The notes beneath the pieces were generated by a model, which was not told the origin of the DNA, made no database searches, and saw only the letters and a program-made list of their open reading frames with translations. Below are positions 1 to 10,376 of a stretch of 52,526 nt of DNA, in pieces. The stretch is from Candolleomyces eurysporus. Its lineage: Eukaryota > Basidiomycota > Agaricomycetes > Agaricales > Psathyrellaceae. The stretch is taken from the NCBI GenBank assembly GCA_027579435.1, contig JANBPK010001217.1, positions 16,586-69,111 of the forward strand. The letters run 5' to 3'. A program made the position numbers and the translations under genes. Numbering within the stretch: the first letter of the stretch is position 1; each line of letters begins with the position of its first letter.

Positions 1-11
1 GGCTATCGCGG

Positions 12-590
12 GTGGNCTTGGAANTCGGTCTCAACGTNGCTTCGCTTTTCGCTTTGTTGTGGAAGCTGCAGAGCGCNGGGTTCTACAACGTACCCAGAGC
101 TGGGAGTACGCTTGGGAAGGTTGTTCAAGTCCTAGGGGCNACGTATCTCTGTACGTCTCTGTTGCTCAGGTGGCACAACNTGTTGGTGAAAGGTGCGTNN
201 NACNANTCACACTATCCCTGGCGAACATTCANCCCCATTTGTTTTTTGTGTATAGCGAACTACACTGAAGTCAAACGGCTACAAACNCTCTGGAAAATCA
301 TACGCTTCTCAATTTCGGGGTCNTCTTCGGGGCTTGGGAGCAGTGTCTTGGAACAGTACACGAAACCACCCCATCCTGCAGTCAATCCGTTCATCAAGTC
401 CAAGTACCTGGTCGGTTTACCACCACCTCCACCGACACCGCCGCGAATATCTCCTGNNAAACTTCTACCGCACNTGTTGGAAGCNAGGAGAGAGGCTTCG
501 TCGGCTTTGGTGGATCATCTGCGGCTACCTCACAATGAGAGGTTGCGAGAGTATCTAGAGAAGAAGGGGGCGAGGCTGCCTGTTGTCTAA
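12..590 (+). CDS. 3' part of an unidentified protein-coding gene
   Basis: An open frame enters from the left edge and stops at about 588-590. It contains several Ns, so frame and introns are uncertain. The first half holds hydrophobic stretches that could be membrane helices. The last 75 or so residues look most like real coding sequence: a run of prolines followed by a charged, helical C-terminus ending KKGARLPVV. The true start lies outside the window. I do not recognise the family and assign no function. Confidence 0.35.
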   Translation: MXLEXGLNXASLFALLWKLQSXGFYNVPRAGSTLGKVVQVLGXTYLCTSLLLRWHNXLVKGAXXXSHYPWRTFXPICFLCIANYTEVKRLQXLWKIIRFSISGXSSGLGSSVLEQYTKPPHPAVNPFIKSKYLVGLPPPPPTPPRISPXKLLPHXLEXRREASSALVDHLRLPHNERLREYLEKKGARLPVV

Positions 591-974
591 TGCCTACCCC
601 AGTTTCAGTGCGCAGTGCTGTTCTCCNTTTGCGATAAGAGATCGTTCCTTGCCTTCGGTGAGTTTATATCTCGTTTTACCCTTANGAATTGGCAGTGTTG
701 GTGGTGATATGTACCTAGGGCATGTNNGACTCGTGNANTATACNGTCTAGCAGAATACATAGCCCCGACGAATGCGCAGTTGTTACCAGAGTTACTGTGC
801 TGGCGTTTCACTCGGTTTCGCATCAGTCGCTAGGGAGTGCGGAGAATGTGTTGGTTTGGCTACGTATACTGAGTCACAGTCTGGGTTAAGTAGCCCGATC
901 TGAGAGANGCCTTCCGACTCTCTCAGTCACCCTTTGCCCCCACATCCGGCTGTCCGACCTAACCCCGTCTTCTG
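591..974. other. Intergenic stretch, low sequence quality
   Basis: About 380 bases with many Ns between the partial gene and the membrane-protein gene. No convincing open frame or RNA gene is seen. It presumably holds the promoter of the gene starting at 975. Confidence 0.4.
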
Positions 975-2495
975 ATGTCTCTAACCTCTGGCTTCTGGTC
1001 GTTTTCTACTGACGACTATTATGCGGANNTNCTGATGAACCCAAGTGCTGAGCGCTTGCTAGTAATAGACCTCAGTATATGTGTGCTTCTGGCTCTCTTC
1101 ACAGGTTCGTGGNTCACATGCTTTTCACTCGAAGTTNNGCNAANATCTCTTCTTNTAGGGATTTTGGCATGGACGTCAGGCACAATAATCAAGCTCATCN
1201 TTAGCCAGAGGCGCTCTAATCGCCTGATGTCNGCCCCAAGCACAGATAAGAACCACCCAGGAGTATTCGTGATTGGTTCCCTGCTCTTGTTCCTTCTTTT
1301 CNTGGCTGGAACCGCAGTCTACTGTGCAAAAACGTTGGCATCCCTGAAAGATGTTCTCTGTTCACTCCTTCGAATTGCAGACGAGTTTGGGAACATGGGN
1401 CCGGGATGCAAGAGCCACTTGACTGAGCACTCNATGGATTTTCGTCTTTCGTTAACATTTGGCGCGATCGCACAGGTCATTTTTTTCGTCGCAGATGGCC
1501 TCTTGGTAAAGCTTTGTTCGATGGCATTTCACAATCGCTAACTGGTTTTCAGATATACCGTTGCTACCTCGTTCTTATCGACCTCCCTTTAGTCTACGGA
1601 TCTATCGCAGTCATATACGTCCTCTGCGTCGGTCAGTGTCATCCTTTGAGTATAGCTGTCAAACGCTCATATTGCCGGTCGTGGTCAGTGGTATCGATTT
1701 TGGAGATCTATCCCGAACTCTTGTCCAATACATCCATCGGTTTCTCTGAAACTTTGCTCACCTTGACGATGGAACCGGGACCGTTGCCTCCTCTCTGGTT
1801 CGCCACCTCGATGGCGACCAATGTGCTCGTCACAGGCTCCATCGCTACGCGAATTTTTTGGCAAGCACAAGCTCTGCGACGTGGTGCTGCGTCTATGAAG
1901 GGATTGTTCCTCGTCCCAAGTCATCGAGATCCCCTGTATTCCAAACTCACGCTGATCCTCGTTGAATCTGCTCTACCTCCTGCCTTGTGTGGTATTGCAA
2001 CGGTTGTAGCGTATTACGTGACGCAATTCTTCAAGCAACCCAACCCTCCACCTTTCGCGCTCCATCCATTCCCGTTTCGATTTTTTGCTACGCTTTGGCT
2101 GGCTTCGAGCGTATGTCCTGTTTCGTATTATTTCATAATATCGAGATGCTTACATGGGTAACAACTTGAAGGTCTTGGCACCGCAGCTGCTTGCGATACA
2201 TTTCTTACGTGGAAGAGAGTCACGGAGAAAGAGTGTTGTCACCAATGGGACTGCGCTTGTGTTCAAGCGTATGTCTTCGACGAACAACCCGGATCCAGAC
2301 GTCAAAGNGGAAAAGAGGAGCAGCAGCTGCTCAACCGTCCCATCCGTCTATAGCACCGTGACAGACCATGGAGTGGACGGTTTTCGTTATGATGTAGAGC
2401 GGGGTGCTCGGTTCTCNGGANGAACCTCGAGTTCGTCGTTGGATGCCCCAGCCCCCGTTCATCGGAAAGCTCAGATGGTTGAGAGCGTCCGGTGA
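975..2495 (+). CDS. Fungal seven-helix-type integral membrane protein, three exons
   Basis: Exons 975-1505, 1553-2110 and 2187-2495; the introns (47 and 76 bp) have GT-AG ends and both interrupt at codon boundaries, giving about 465 residues. Exon 1 encodes four strongly hydrophobic segments, the last one ending at the first intron (FFVADGLL). Exon 2 begins with the YRCYLV-type segment that typically follows, and has further helices around NVLVTGSIATRIFW and LILVESALPPALCGI. Exon 3 is a polar, serine-rich cytoplasmic tail. This layout matches the large family of multi-pass membrane proteins expanded in Agaricomycetes, whose role is not established. Ns in exon 1 blur parts of the first two helices. 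It converges on the actin-like gene, whose stop lies 77 bp beyond this stop. Its 3' end lies in a tandem duplication; a broken copy sits at about 4540-4939. Confidence 0.7.
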
Positions 2496-4540
2496 TTAGT
2501 ATACTCATCGTTANTNGAGATCGCNGATATACGTCGTGATGATAAAGTGATAAATACAATCGAGATCTTTCTTAGAGCCATCCTNGAAAGCAATCAGNGA
2601 CNGTCAGAGGTGGAGGAGCAATATGAGCGCACAGTATAATGCTTACTTGTGTGTACAACCGAAGGGCCCTTTTCTTCATACTCCTCCTTCGTGACNAACA
2701 TTCGATTGAAGATGCTGAGTGACGATAAGATGGATCCTCCTAACCAGNTCGTGATATGGCGATCGGATGGGGCGGTCAAAGAAACAGTCGTGTCGGATGG
2801 GGCGAGAGTGACTATCTCGGCTTTCAGGCGATCCACGAAGCCGGGAAACATGGTGTTACCACCTGCGACGACNATNTTCTTGTAGAGTTGGGTCTGNATA
2901 CTGGGGTCTGCTCTGCCAATGGACATGTTGACAAGAGAATGTATGCCCACAGGCGTATCGAGGCCGCACANACTTGGTNGGAATAATGCTTCTGGAACGC
3001 GAAATCTAAAAAGTGCGTCATTCATTATAGTAGACTTACGATTTATGTTTATGCCCCGACGTGCCTTTCTTTACCAAGAANAACCTTTTCGCCATCAGGG
3101 AGTTCGTNTGATTCGAGCTCCTCGTCCAACTCCATTTCCTTGTGGTAGTTTGTTGCAACGTAGCCTTGTTGCATCAGAAGATCTCGGGCCTCCATGCGCT
3201 CGTGTGTTGTGACCAACGGGAATCCCCTCTCCATCAACCTTAATATGAATTGTTCAGTCAGAACTTTGCCTCCGATCTCCATCTTCTGTGCTGCTTCGGG
3301 GATAGGGACACCATTAAGAATGGCTGTCGCATGAGTTACTCCTTCTCCGGAATCGAGTACAACACCGGTTGTACGACCGGTTGCATAGAGTGCGAGGGCA
3401 GCCTGACTCGATATATTTAAAGCGTTGATATTGAGCGATTCGAAAGCGACTTGAGCCATTGTTTCGCGGTTGGATTTTTCGTTGGTTGGCGAATCTGTTA
3501 AGAGGACAAACTGCCGCTCCGGAAGAACATGGAGCTCATGCATCAAGGCATGTTTCCACAACTCCTCGATGTTATCGAAGTTAGTTATAACCCCAGCGTC
3601 GATTGGGTATTTAAGGCCCATGATACCTCGCCTTTTAATCGCTTCATTCCTGTAACGTTCGTAGAATATGTAGCTACTTCATTATAGGGGAAATGGCAAG
3701 AGCCTCACCCTACATAGACGCGGAGCAGATGTTGTCCAAGCATGCCCATATGTCGAGGACGCCCGACTACCGTACTATACAACGTNTCAGAGAGAATATT
3801 TGGCGAAANNTGACTTCGAGANCAGATACTNACGGGATTATAGCTCGAGGACAGTCATCGCCTTGGTATTNATAATGTCATCTTNCNTGCACTACNCTCT
3901 CTACTCTCTCTCATATAATCATACCTGAGACTACAGAAGGGGAGGGGCAGAGTGTTCAGGTTATTCAGCATGTCGCATCTCCNNNGCNNGNGATGCCACA
4001 CCTACATCCGGCTTTNATCGTCCCAGAGCCATTGTCTATGACCTAATGAGCCAGTGATCATTNAGNAACCTNCAAAGTANCNAATGAGACGGTTCAAAAC
4101 TTACCACAGCTGGTAAACCTGAGGTAGTCATCTTCGTCAACGTCAGCTGGAAGCAATAGCAGTAGCTGTGCACTGCGAGAGNAATGGAAGTAGGAAGTGA
4201 TGCACGTGTGCTACTGATNCAGAGTCCATTATTAGTACTGGGCACTGAGGCTGAGCACTCGCAGGGTAGATGTCCAAGGACACGGCCGAGTAAAAGGGCG
4301 CCCGACAATATTTCAAAGAATCGATTTTGAGGGCTGCCTTGAACCAATCAAGTTATCATAGGCAGCAAACACTCTGGCTGCGTGCCAGAACAAGGTGTTT
4401 TGAAATTTGAACGGTAGCGAAGCTCAACAATGTTGTTGATGCAGACATGCCAGCCTTTTGCTCATCTGGGGTCCACACATATTTGTTGACTCTTGCATTA
4501 TTTTCCTATCCCTAGGTTCTGNAGTTGTAACANTNGTANC
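2060..4540. repeat. Tandem duplication unit A (period about 2.5 kb)
   Basis: The stretch from the 3' end of membrane-protein exon 2, through the actin-like gene and its upstream region, recurs in the same order and orientation as unit B. Landmarks: the segment near 2065 recurs near 4542; the segment at 4101-4140 recurs at 6561-6600; the segment at 4470-4513 recurs at 6920-6973. The copies differ by many substitutions and small indels, so the event is not recent. Boundaries are approximate. Confidence 0.8.
2572..4131 (-). CDS. Divergent actin-family protein, copy A
   Basis: Seven exons on the minus strand: 4131-4105, 4042-4006, 3861-3834, 3774-3709, 3649-3065, 3005-2647 and 2582-2572, all phases consistent, about 370 residues (conventional actin is about 375). 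Actin landmarks in order: VIDNGSG phosphate loop, GDD-type PRA segment, VVGRPRH, KRRGI..KYPID, LLTDSP.NEK.NRE, LDSGEGVTH second phosphate loop, ELPDGE, VPEALF, VAGGNTMFPG, WLGGSILSSLS, and a C-terminus VVHTRWL where actin has a VH-containing end. ATP-contact residues appear kept. The subdomain-2 loop after GRPRH (DNase-binding loop in actin) is strongly changed. The intron after exon 5 starts with GC instead of GT (copy B has GTACGT there). The acceptor of exon 3 (AAG) is the least certain junction; it leaves the loop two residues shorter than actin. Whether it polymerises is unknown. Convergent with the membrane-protein gene. Confidence 0.8.
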
Positions 4541-4939
4541 NNTGCGCGCTCCATCCATTCTCGTTCCGATTTCTTGTTACACTTTGGCCGGCTTCGAACG
4601 CANGTCCGNTTCCGTGNTATTTCANANCGTGATGCNAACCTGAATAACAAGGNTCTAGCAATGCGGCCGCTTGCGATTCGTTTCTTACGTGGAAGAGNGT
4701 CNCTGAAACAGACCGTTGTCACAACTAAAGGGACTGGACCTGTGTTCAAGCATACGTTTTTAACGAACGACTCTGATTCAGACGTCAAATCAGAAAATAG
4801 GAACAGTAGCTGCTCAACCGTCAAAGCCATCTACAGCACCCTGGCAGACNAAGGGGTGGACAATTTTNATCATAATGCAGGGCGTGATGCTAGTTTAGCG
4901 GAGGAACAAGTACGTCGTTGGATGTCCCAGGTCGGATGA
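4540..4939 (+). pseudogene. Truncated copy of the membrane-protein 3' end
   Basis: This stretch resembles the end of exon 2, the second intron and exon 3 of the gene at 975-2495. The exon-3 part keeps an open frame with recognisable blocks (FLRGR, SENRNSSCST, IYST). Everything upstream, including all transmembrane exons, is missing. The intron donor, GTATGT in the intact gene at 2111, reads GCANGT here. It is best read as a by-product of the tandem duplication that began inside exon 2. There is no start context and no reason to think a protein is made. Confidence 0.7.
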
Positions 4940-5030
4940 TTGAGAGCGTCCGGTGATAAGTATATCCATCGCAACCAATATCGTAGATAGCTGTTGCAAT
5001 AATAAGTGCTAGAGACCATTGAGAGCTTTC

Positions 5031-6591
5031 TTAGAGCCATCCTAAACAGAAGACAGATACAGTCAGGGACANAGGATCNATATGAACGCGCAATCTTGGG
5101 CCTACTTGTGTGTAGGGCCGAAGGACCCTTTTCTTCATACTCTTCCTTTGTGACCAGCATTTGGTTGAAGATACTGAGCGACGATAAGATGGATCCACCT
5201 AACCAGGTTGCGAGATGGCGGTCGGATGGGGCGACCAAGGANACAGTCGTGTTGCCTGGGGCAAGAGTGACCATTTCGCTTTCCAAACGGTCGACGAAGC
5301 CCGGGAACATGGTGTTACCGCCAGCCACGACGATATTGCTGTAGAGTTGGCTTTGGATACTGGGGTTTGCTCTGCCAATGCAAGTGTTGATAAGAGAATG
5401 TACGCCCACAGTCGTGCCGAGCTCATGCAGACTAGGTTGGAACAGGGCCTCTGGAACGCCAAATCTGATGGACAGGAAACCATCAAGGTGAAATCGAGAA
5501 AGATACTTGTGTCTCGACGTACCTTTCTTTGCCCAATAACAGAAGGCTTTCGCCATCAGGCAGTTTGTATGGTCGCTCTACCTCGTCCAGCTGCATTTCC
5601 TGGTGGTAATTTTTTGCCACGTAACCGTACTGCTTCAAAATATCTCGGGCGATGCCACCTTCTCGTCTCGTGAGGTACCAGATTCCCCTTTCCAGCAAAC
5701 TGTCGATGAGTCGGTCAGCCAGGAATTTGCCTCCGATCTCTGCCTTCTGCACTGCTTCGGGGATAGGGACACCATTGAGAATGGCCGTCGCATGAGTTAC
5801 TGCTTCGCCGGAATCGAGCACCACACCAGTTACACGACCGGTTGAGTAGAGTGCGAGAGAGGATTGACTCGATATATTCAGAGCACTAATATTGAGCGAT
5901 TCGAACGCTACTTGAGCCATTCTCTCGCGGTTGGACTTTTCGTTGGTTGGCGAATCTGTTAAGAGGACAGGCTGCCGTTCCGGAGGGACGTCGAGTTCAT
6001 GCATGAAAGCATGGTTCCAAACCAACTCCATGTCGTCGAAGTCGTATATAACTCCAGTTTTGACTGGATACTTGATGCGAAGGATACCTCGCTTTTGGAT
6101 CGCTTCGGCCCTGTAAATGTGTATAAACTATGTGGCTACTCCATTGTAAGGGAATTGGCGAGCCTCACCCTACAAAGGCGCCGGGCAGAGTGAGCCCAAG
6201 CGGACCCATTGGTATATATCGGTAACGCCCGACTACCGTACTACGCAACGCGTCAGAAAGAATATTTGACGAATGATGACTTCAAAGGTAGATACATACG
6301 GGAATGTGGCTCGAGGACCGTCCTCGCCTTGATATTCGTGACGTCACCTTCCTTGCACCATTTTCTCTCATAGAATCATACCTGAAACTACAGAAGAGGA
6401 GCAGTGTGCAGGGTATTTAGCATTGGCGCATCTCCGTTGCACGAGTGGCCACACTCACATCCGGCTTTGATTGCCCCAGAGCCATTATCTATGACCTGGC
6501 GGACCAAAGGCACTGATCATTTAGCAACTTCCAATGTACCGAAATGATACGGTTTAAGACTTACCACAGCTGGTAAACCTGAGGAGATCAT
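5031..6591 (-). CDS. Divergent actin-family protein, copy B
   Basis: Same seven-exon structure as copy A: 6591-6565, 6495-6459, 6327-6300, 6240-6169, 6110-5523, 5464-5106, 5041-5031; phases agree throughout, about 373 residues. It starts MISSGLPAV, then VIDNGSG. Both phosphate loops (VIDNGSG and LDSGEAVTH) and the VAGGNTMFPG nucleotide-binding segment are present. In one central 60-residue block copies A and B differ at 8 positions, while the loop after VVGR is almost unrelated (about 20 residues, two codons longer than in A). All introns here begin with GT, including the one that is GC in copy A. The intron before exon 3 is long (131 bp) compared with 58-69 bp for the others. The open frame across both copies argues that both were under selection as proteins. 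A specific actin-related-protein class cannot be assigned by eye. Confidence 0.8.
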
Positions 6592-7370
6592 CTTCGTCAA
6601 AGGAGGTACTGCAAGAAGGCCGTGATACAACGTGATCTCTGGCCATTAAATGAGTACGAGCGCTCGCAGCGCAGAGGACATGTGGCTCGGTGATGAGATT
6701 GCTGAGTCACGGCGAGTGTGCGGCCAACATGATGATTGTGATGAAATCCAGTCGAACAGGCTTGGGCACGGCTGCTTTGAAATATAGAATTATTATGGAG
6801 AACATAGTACCGTGGCCTGTGGATACGCTGGCTGCGTGCTTTTAGAATGAGAAGGTGAACCAAATTCAAACGGTATCGAACCTACAATGTTGATGTAAGA
6901 CATGGATTTTTTCCTCACCTGGGGNGCCCAAATATTTGTTTTATCTTTTCGCATTGTTTCGCTTTCCTCGGGCTCTTGAGCCAAGTGTTCGATGGAATCA
7001 AGCACTTCAGAGAGAAGCCGTCACAATAAGTGATGATCCTCGGCTCTTCCAGGCCAAAAAAGGGCAGTTTCATCAACAAATTGTTCCTCGAGGCAACAAG
7101 GTTGTGGGAAGGCGCTCATCATGGGCATGGGCTTTCCCTCCTAATCGTCATTTCTATTCTAACAGCTTGTCTTGTCGCCCCCCTCAAGANTTCGTCCATT
7201 GCTCCTGAGAAGAGAGCGCTGCAGAAGATAGGAGCGTCAGGCATTCTCGAGCCAAGCGCGCGCCTCGTGTCGAGCATCGACGTGCATGTGGGGATATCCG
7301 GGTTCCAGCGAACCCCAAGGACATTTTTCCCTCTGTCTTCAACCTTCCTAGGGTCAGAAGGAGCAGCATT
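6592..7370. other. Intergenic, shared upstream region of actin B and the RING gene
   Basis: The first 390 bases are the right end of tandem unit B and presumably carry the promoter of the minus-strand actin-like gene. The rest leads to the plus-strand RING gene. No gene is evident; open frames here are short and not conserved between the duplicate units. Confidence 0.4.
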
Positions 7371-10300
7371 ATGTTTGTTCTACACCCTTCAAGTCGTTGC
7401 GATGTCTGCTTGGAGGGGTTTAGNTGGGAGGCCGAGATGGCACCATACGCCATTCCATGTGGGCATGTATTCTGCAANCGGTGAGTCCTGCTTCCTCCTC
7501 CTCTGTCATCGCGGAGAATGACACATGACGTGCTAAACGTGGCTGTAGATGCCTGGAGTCGGTCGTTCCACCAAAGTGTCCAATGTGTCGCAAGAATTTC
7601 GATCCCGCACGTTTGAAGAAGCTGCACGTCGATCGGCCTGACGGAGAAGAGGATCCCAGAGAGGGTGATCTGCTGCAGCGGGTGGCGATGTCATTCGAGG
7701 TCACGGAAGAGCACAGGCGGGAACTTCTGGATGAAATTGACAAATGGCTGGAGGAGAAACATGACGACGCGGTAAGTCTTGGAAGTTGTTGAGGTTTTGC
7801 ACAAGTCTGACTTCGTCCAGGCTCAACCTTTGCGGAAGGCTCGAATAGCAATTGAAAATTATCATAAGCTACGGGAAATGGGCATTGAGGACAAGCGGGA
7901 GATAACTGTTCTGAAGGAGGAAAGGCGCGAGAAGGCTCTAGTTGCAGAAGCCGAGAAGGAACGAACGGCGGCGATCGAGACGAATTTGCTGGAGCGCACG
8001 AAAGAGCTTCAAGCGTAAGTCTTACTCCAATTGTCGATGTGACAAGTACTGACAGCCTTGTTTTAACAGACAGGTACGTTCTTGCCATGGATTCACATTA
8101 GCTCAAATTCTTACGGACACTAGATTACAGCTGCTCAGGGCGAAATAGACCACCTCCGTGCCGAAATGCAAAGGCGGACTCAACTGAAGAATCCATTGCC
8201 TCCTCCGCCCCAACCTACGAGTTTCAGCATCTATAGCAATTTCGATTCCTCGACTGGGCCCAATGCCTGGTACAATGACGACGGAAGATCCATGCTCCTT
8301 CCATCTCGGGCCTCCGTGTCGATTCCAAATGGTGTATCATATGTCCATCCACGAAACCTGTATCCAGAAGACGACCGCGAAAACCGAACTCACGTCCTTC
8401 ACGAATCGAACGGGGTGAAACGGGATCGCAAGGGAAAGGGGAGGGATATCCCAGAGCCAGCATACGACAACCACCGTTCAGTTTATGGCCCACCACCTAC
8501 CTATTATCCGGGGCTGGAGGCCCCCAAGCCTAAACCCGGCATCATCCCTGGTGCCAGCCCCAAATCGAAATTTATGCCACCAGACCCTGAAACCGAAGTC
8601 CGGGAGAGAGGGTTCAATGCCTTCAAACCACCGGACCCCGTTCCTCCGTATATGAATGGACGAGCAGATCTACCACACAAGGCTTATGATCCGGCGAGAG
8701 ACTCTGTGGACACCTACTCTTTAACCGCCTCCATGCTTGCCGAACTCCAGAATGGTCTCAACGAAGGATTCAACAGGGGATTCCAGGCTATTCAAAGAGC
8801 TATACCTTCAGGAATGCCCTCAGGAAGTAGGGCAAGAGACAGTGACCCCGAAGCTGGAGCGTATGCATCCGATATAGAGAGGGAGGAAAGACGGGCAAGA
8901 AGACGCCGAGACCGGGAAAAGGAGAAGCAGAGAGACCGGGAAAGGGAAAGGGAAAGGGAAAGAGAACGAGAACGAGAACAAGATAGACCTCGGAGGGAGC
9001 ATCGAAGTCGACGCGAGAGAGAAAGAGAGGGGCCACAGGCTTCAAGCTCTCGTCGGAGTGATCCAGCTGTCTCGCCAGAGGAATCTGCTTCACTGACATC
9101 CACTATAAAAGGGTCTTCTCGTGGGGAAGANTCCCAAGACCATCGGACCCGGCATCGTCAGCGAGCGTCGGCAGATGTCGATNGCCATACGCATGAGCCA
9201 AATGTCCCAATACCTGACAACCCTTCCCGCCAGCGGACATTTTCCGAGTCCCGCCCGCGGACAGGCGGGCCTATACCCCCTCATCCCGTCATACCAACCC
9301 CAGTCGCCCCAGTCCCACCGCCATCGCAACCAGGTGTTCCTCAACAACCAAATACGGCGATCCAGCCCCTCGCTCAACCGATTCCCTTAGTTCCATTACA
9401 ACCGCATCTAGAGGAACTCGATCATTCTGCGGAAGTTATGCAAACGCCGGGCTCCAGGCACAGCACAAGCACTACCGACTCTTGGGGGACCGTGGCCTCG
9501 TTATCTCAGGCGTCCGAAAACAGCTTCAACTCGCTGAACCTCAGAGCCCTACCAAGGCAGCCTACTATCCCTTTGAATACCCAGCCTTTTCGCAGTCCGA
9601 ACAGGCCAACCCCGCTTCAGGATCTTCCGCAAGCAGAAGGCAGTGATGAAGAAACCGAGACGGAGCACGTTACTGCTCCTGCTCGGAACCCTGAAATGGA
9701 CGATCCTGGTCGTGGAAATCGGACATCTCGCACACGGAGACGAAATCACGAACGAAGCCATACTGCTGGTGGCTCCATTGAGCAACATCGGCCTTCTTAT
9801 CCTCTTTCTGCCCCCGCCACTGCCCCTGGACATGGAACTCGACATGCTCAAACGCTAGTAATACCGGACCATTATCAGAATCCTACTCTACCTTATCAGC
9901 ACCGTCCGCCGAGTATGCAATCGGCAAGCACAACAAACACTATAACTCCAGAGGCCGTTGGGAGATCGTCACGCAGCGGTCGGACTCGAAGGGACAGCCA
10001 CCACCGCTCTCGTCATTCCTCTTCACAAGCTCCCACTTCGGCTGTAATTCCGGGTATCCATCACAGCTCAAGCAATAGCAGTAATTCAACGAACGTGCGG
10101 ACGCGCCGCGTCTCATTCAATGCCGTTCACAGTGTTAATCCTTCCGTGATGGCCCCTCATTCTGCAAACGATACGTATGAAAACGATTTAGGATATCACA
10201 CGGATGTGCCATATCAGGGAAACGCACTTGGACTAGCTGGGCTACCTGAATCTCCTCCACCCGTAGATCATTCGGGCGCTCAACGTGGATCGGCGGGACT

Positions 10301-10376
10301 TCCACTTTCGGCTCCGAGGCCAGTCACACCCAATACGTCCTTCCTCCGTTCTTTCAGCCACGAGAACTACAGTTAG
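7371..10376 (+). CDS. C3HC4 RING-finger protein with coiled coil and long disordered tail
   Basis: Five exons: 7371-7480, 7549-7771, 7821-8014, a 4-nt exon 8070-8073 (ACAG), and 8124-10376; about 927 residues. The RING is at residues 10-50 with C10, C13, C30, H32, C35, C38, C47 and C50 (CxxC, CGHVFC, CPMC), so it is probably an E3 ubiquitin ligase or RING adaptor. A charged helical region follows (residues about 60-195), then a low-complexity tail rich in Pro, Ser and Arg. The tail includes an RE/RD repeat block near residues 350-400, encoded by purine-rich GGGAAA-type repeats at 8880-9030. Without the 4-nt exon every alternative splice meets a stop, so it is well supported. A paralog lies on the other strand at 17313-14970. 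Two Ns in the long exon (9131, 9183) leave the frame intact and stand for real bases. Confidence 0.8.

Larger units (their letters stand above)
4540..6980. repeat. Tandem duplication unit B
   Basis: Second copy of the roughly 2.5 kb unit. It contains the broken membrane-protein tail, the second actin-like gene on the minus strand, and about 390 bases upstream of that gene. After about 6980 the similarity to the end of unit A stops, which marks the right edge of the duplication. Confidence 0.8.

Noticed and set aside
8792..9103. Minus-strand open frames made of Ser-Leu/Phe-Pro repeats
   Set aside because: They are the antisense shadow of the RE/RD repeat block in the RING gene tail.
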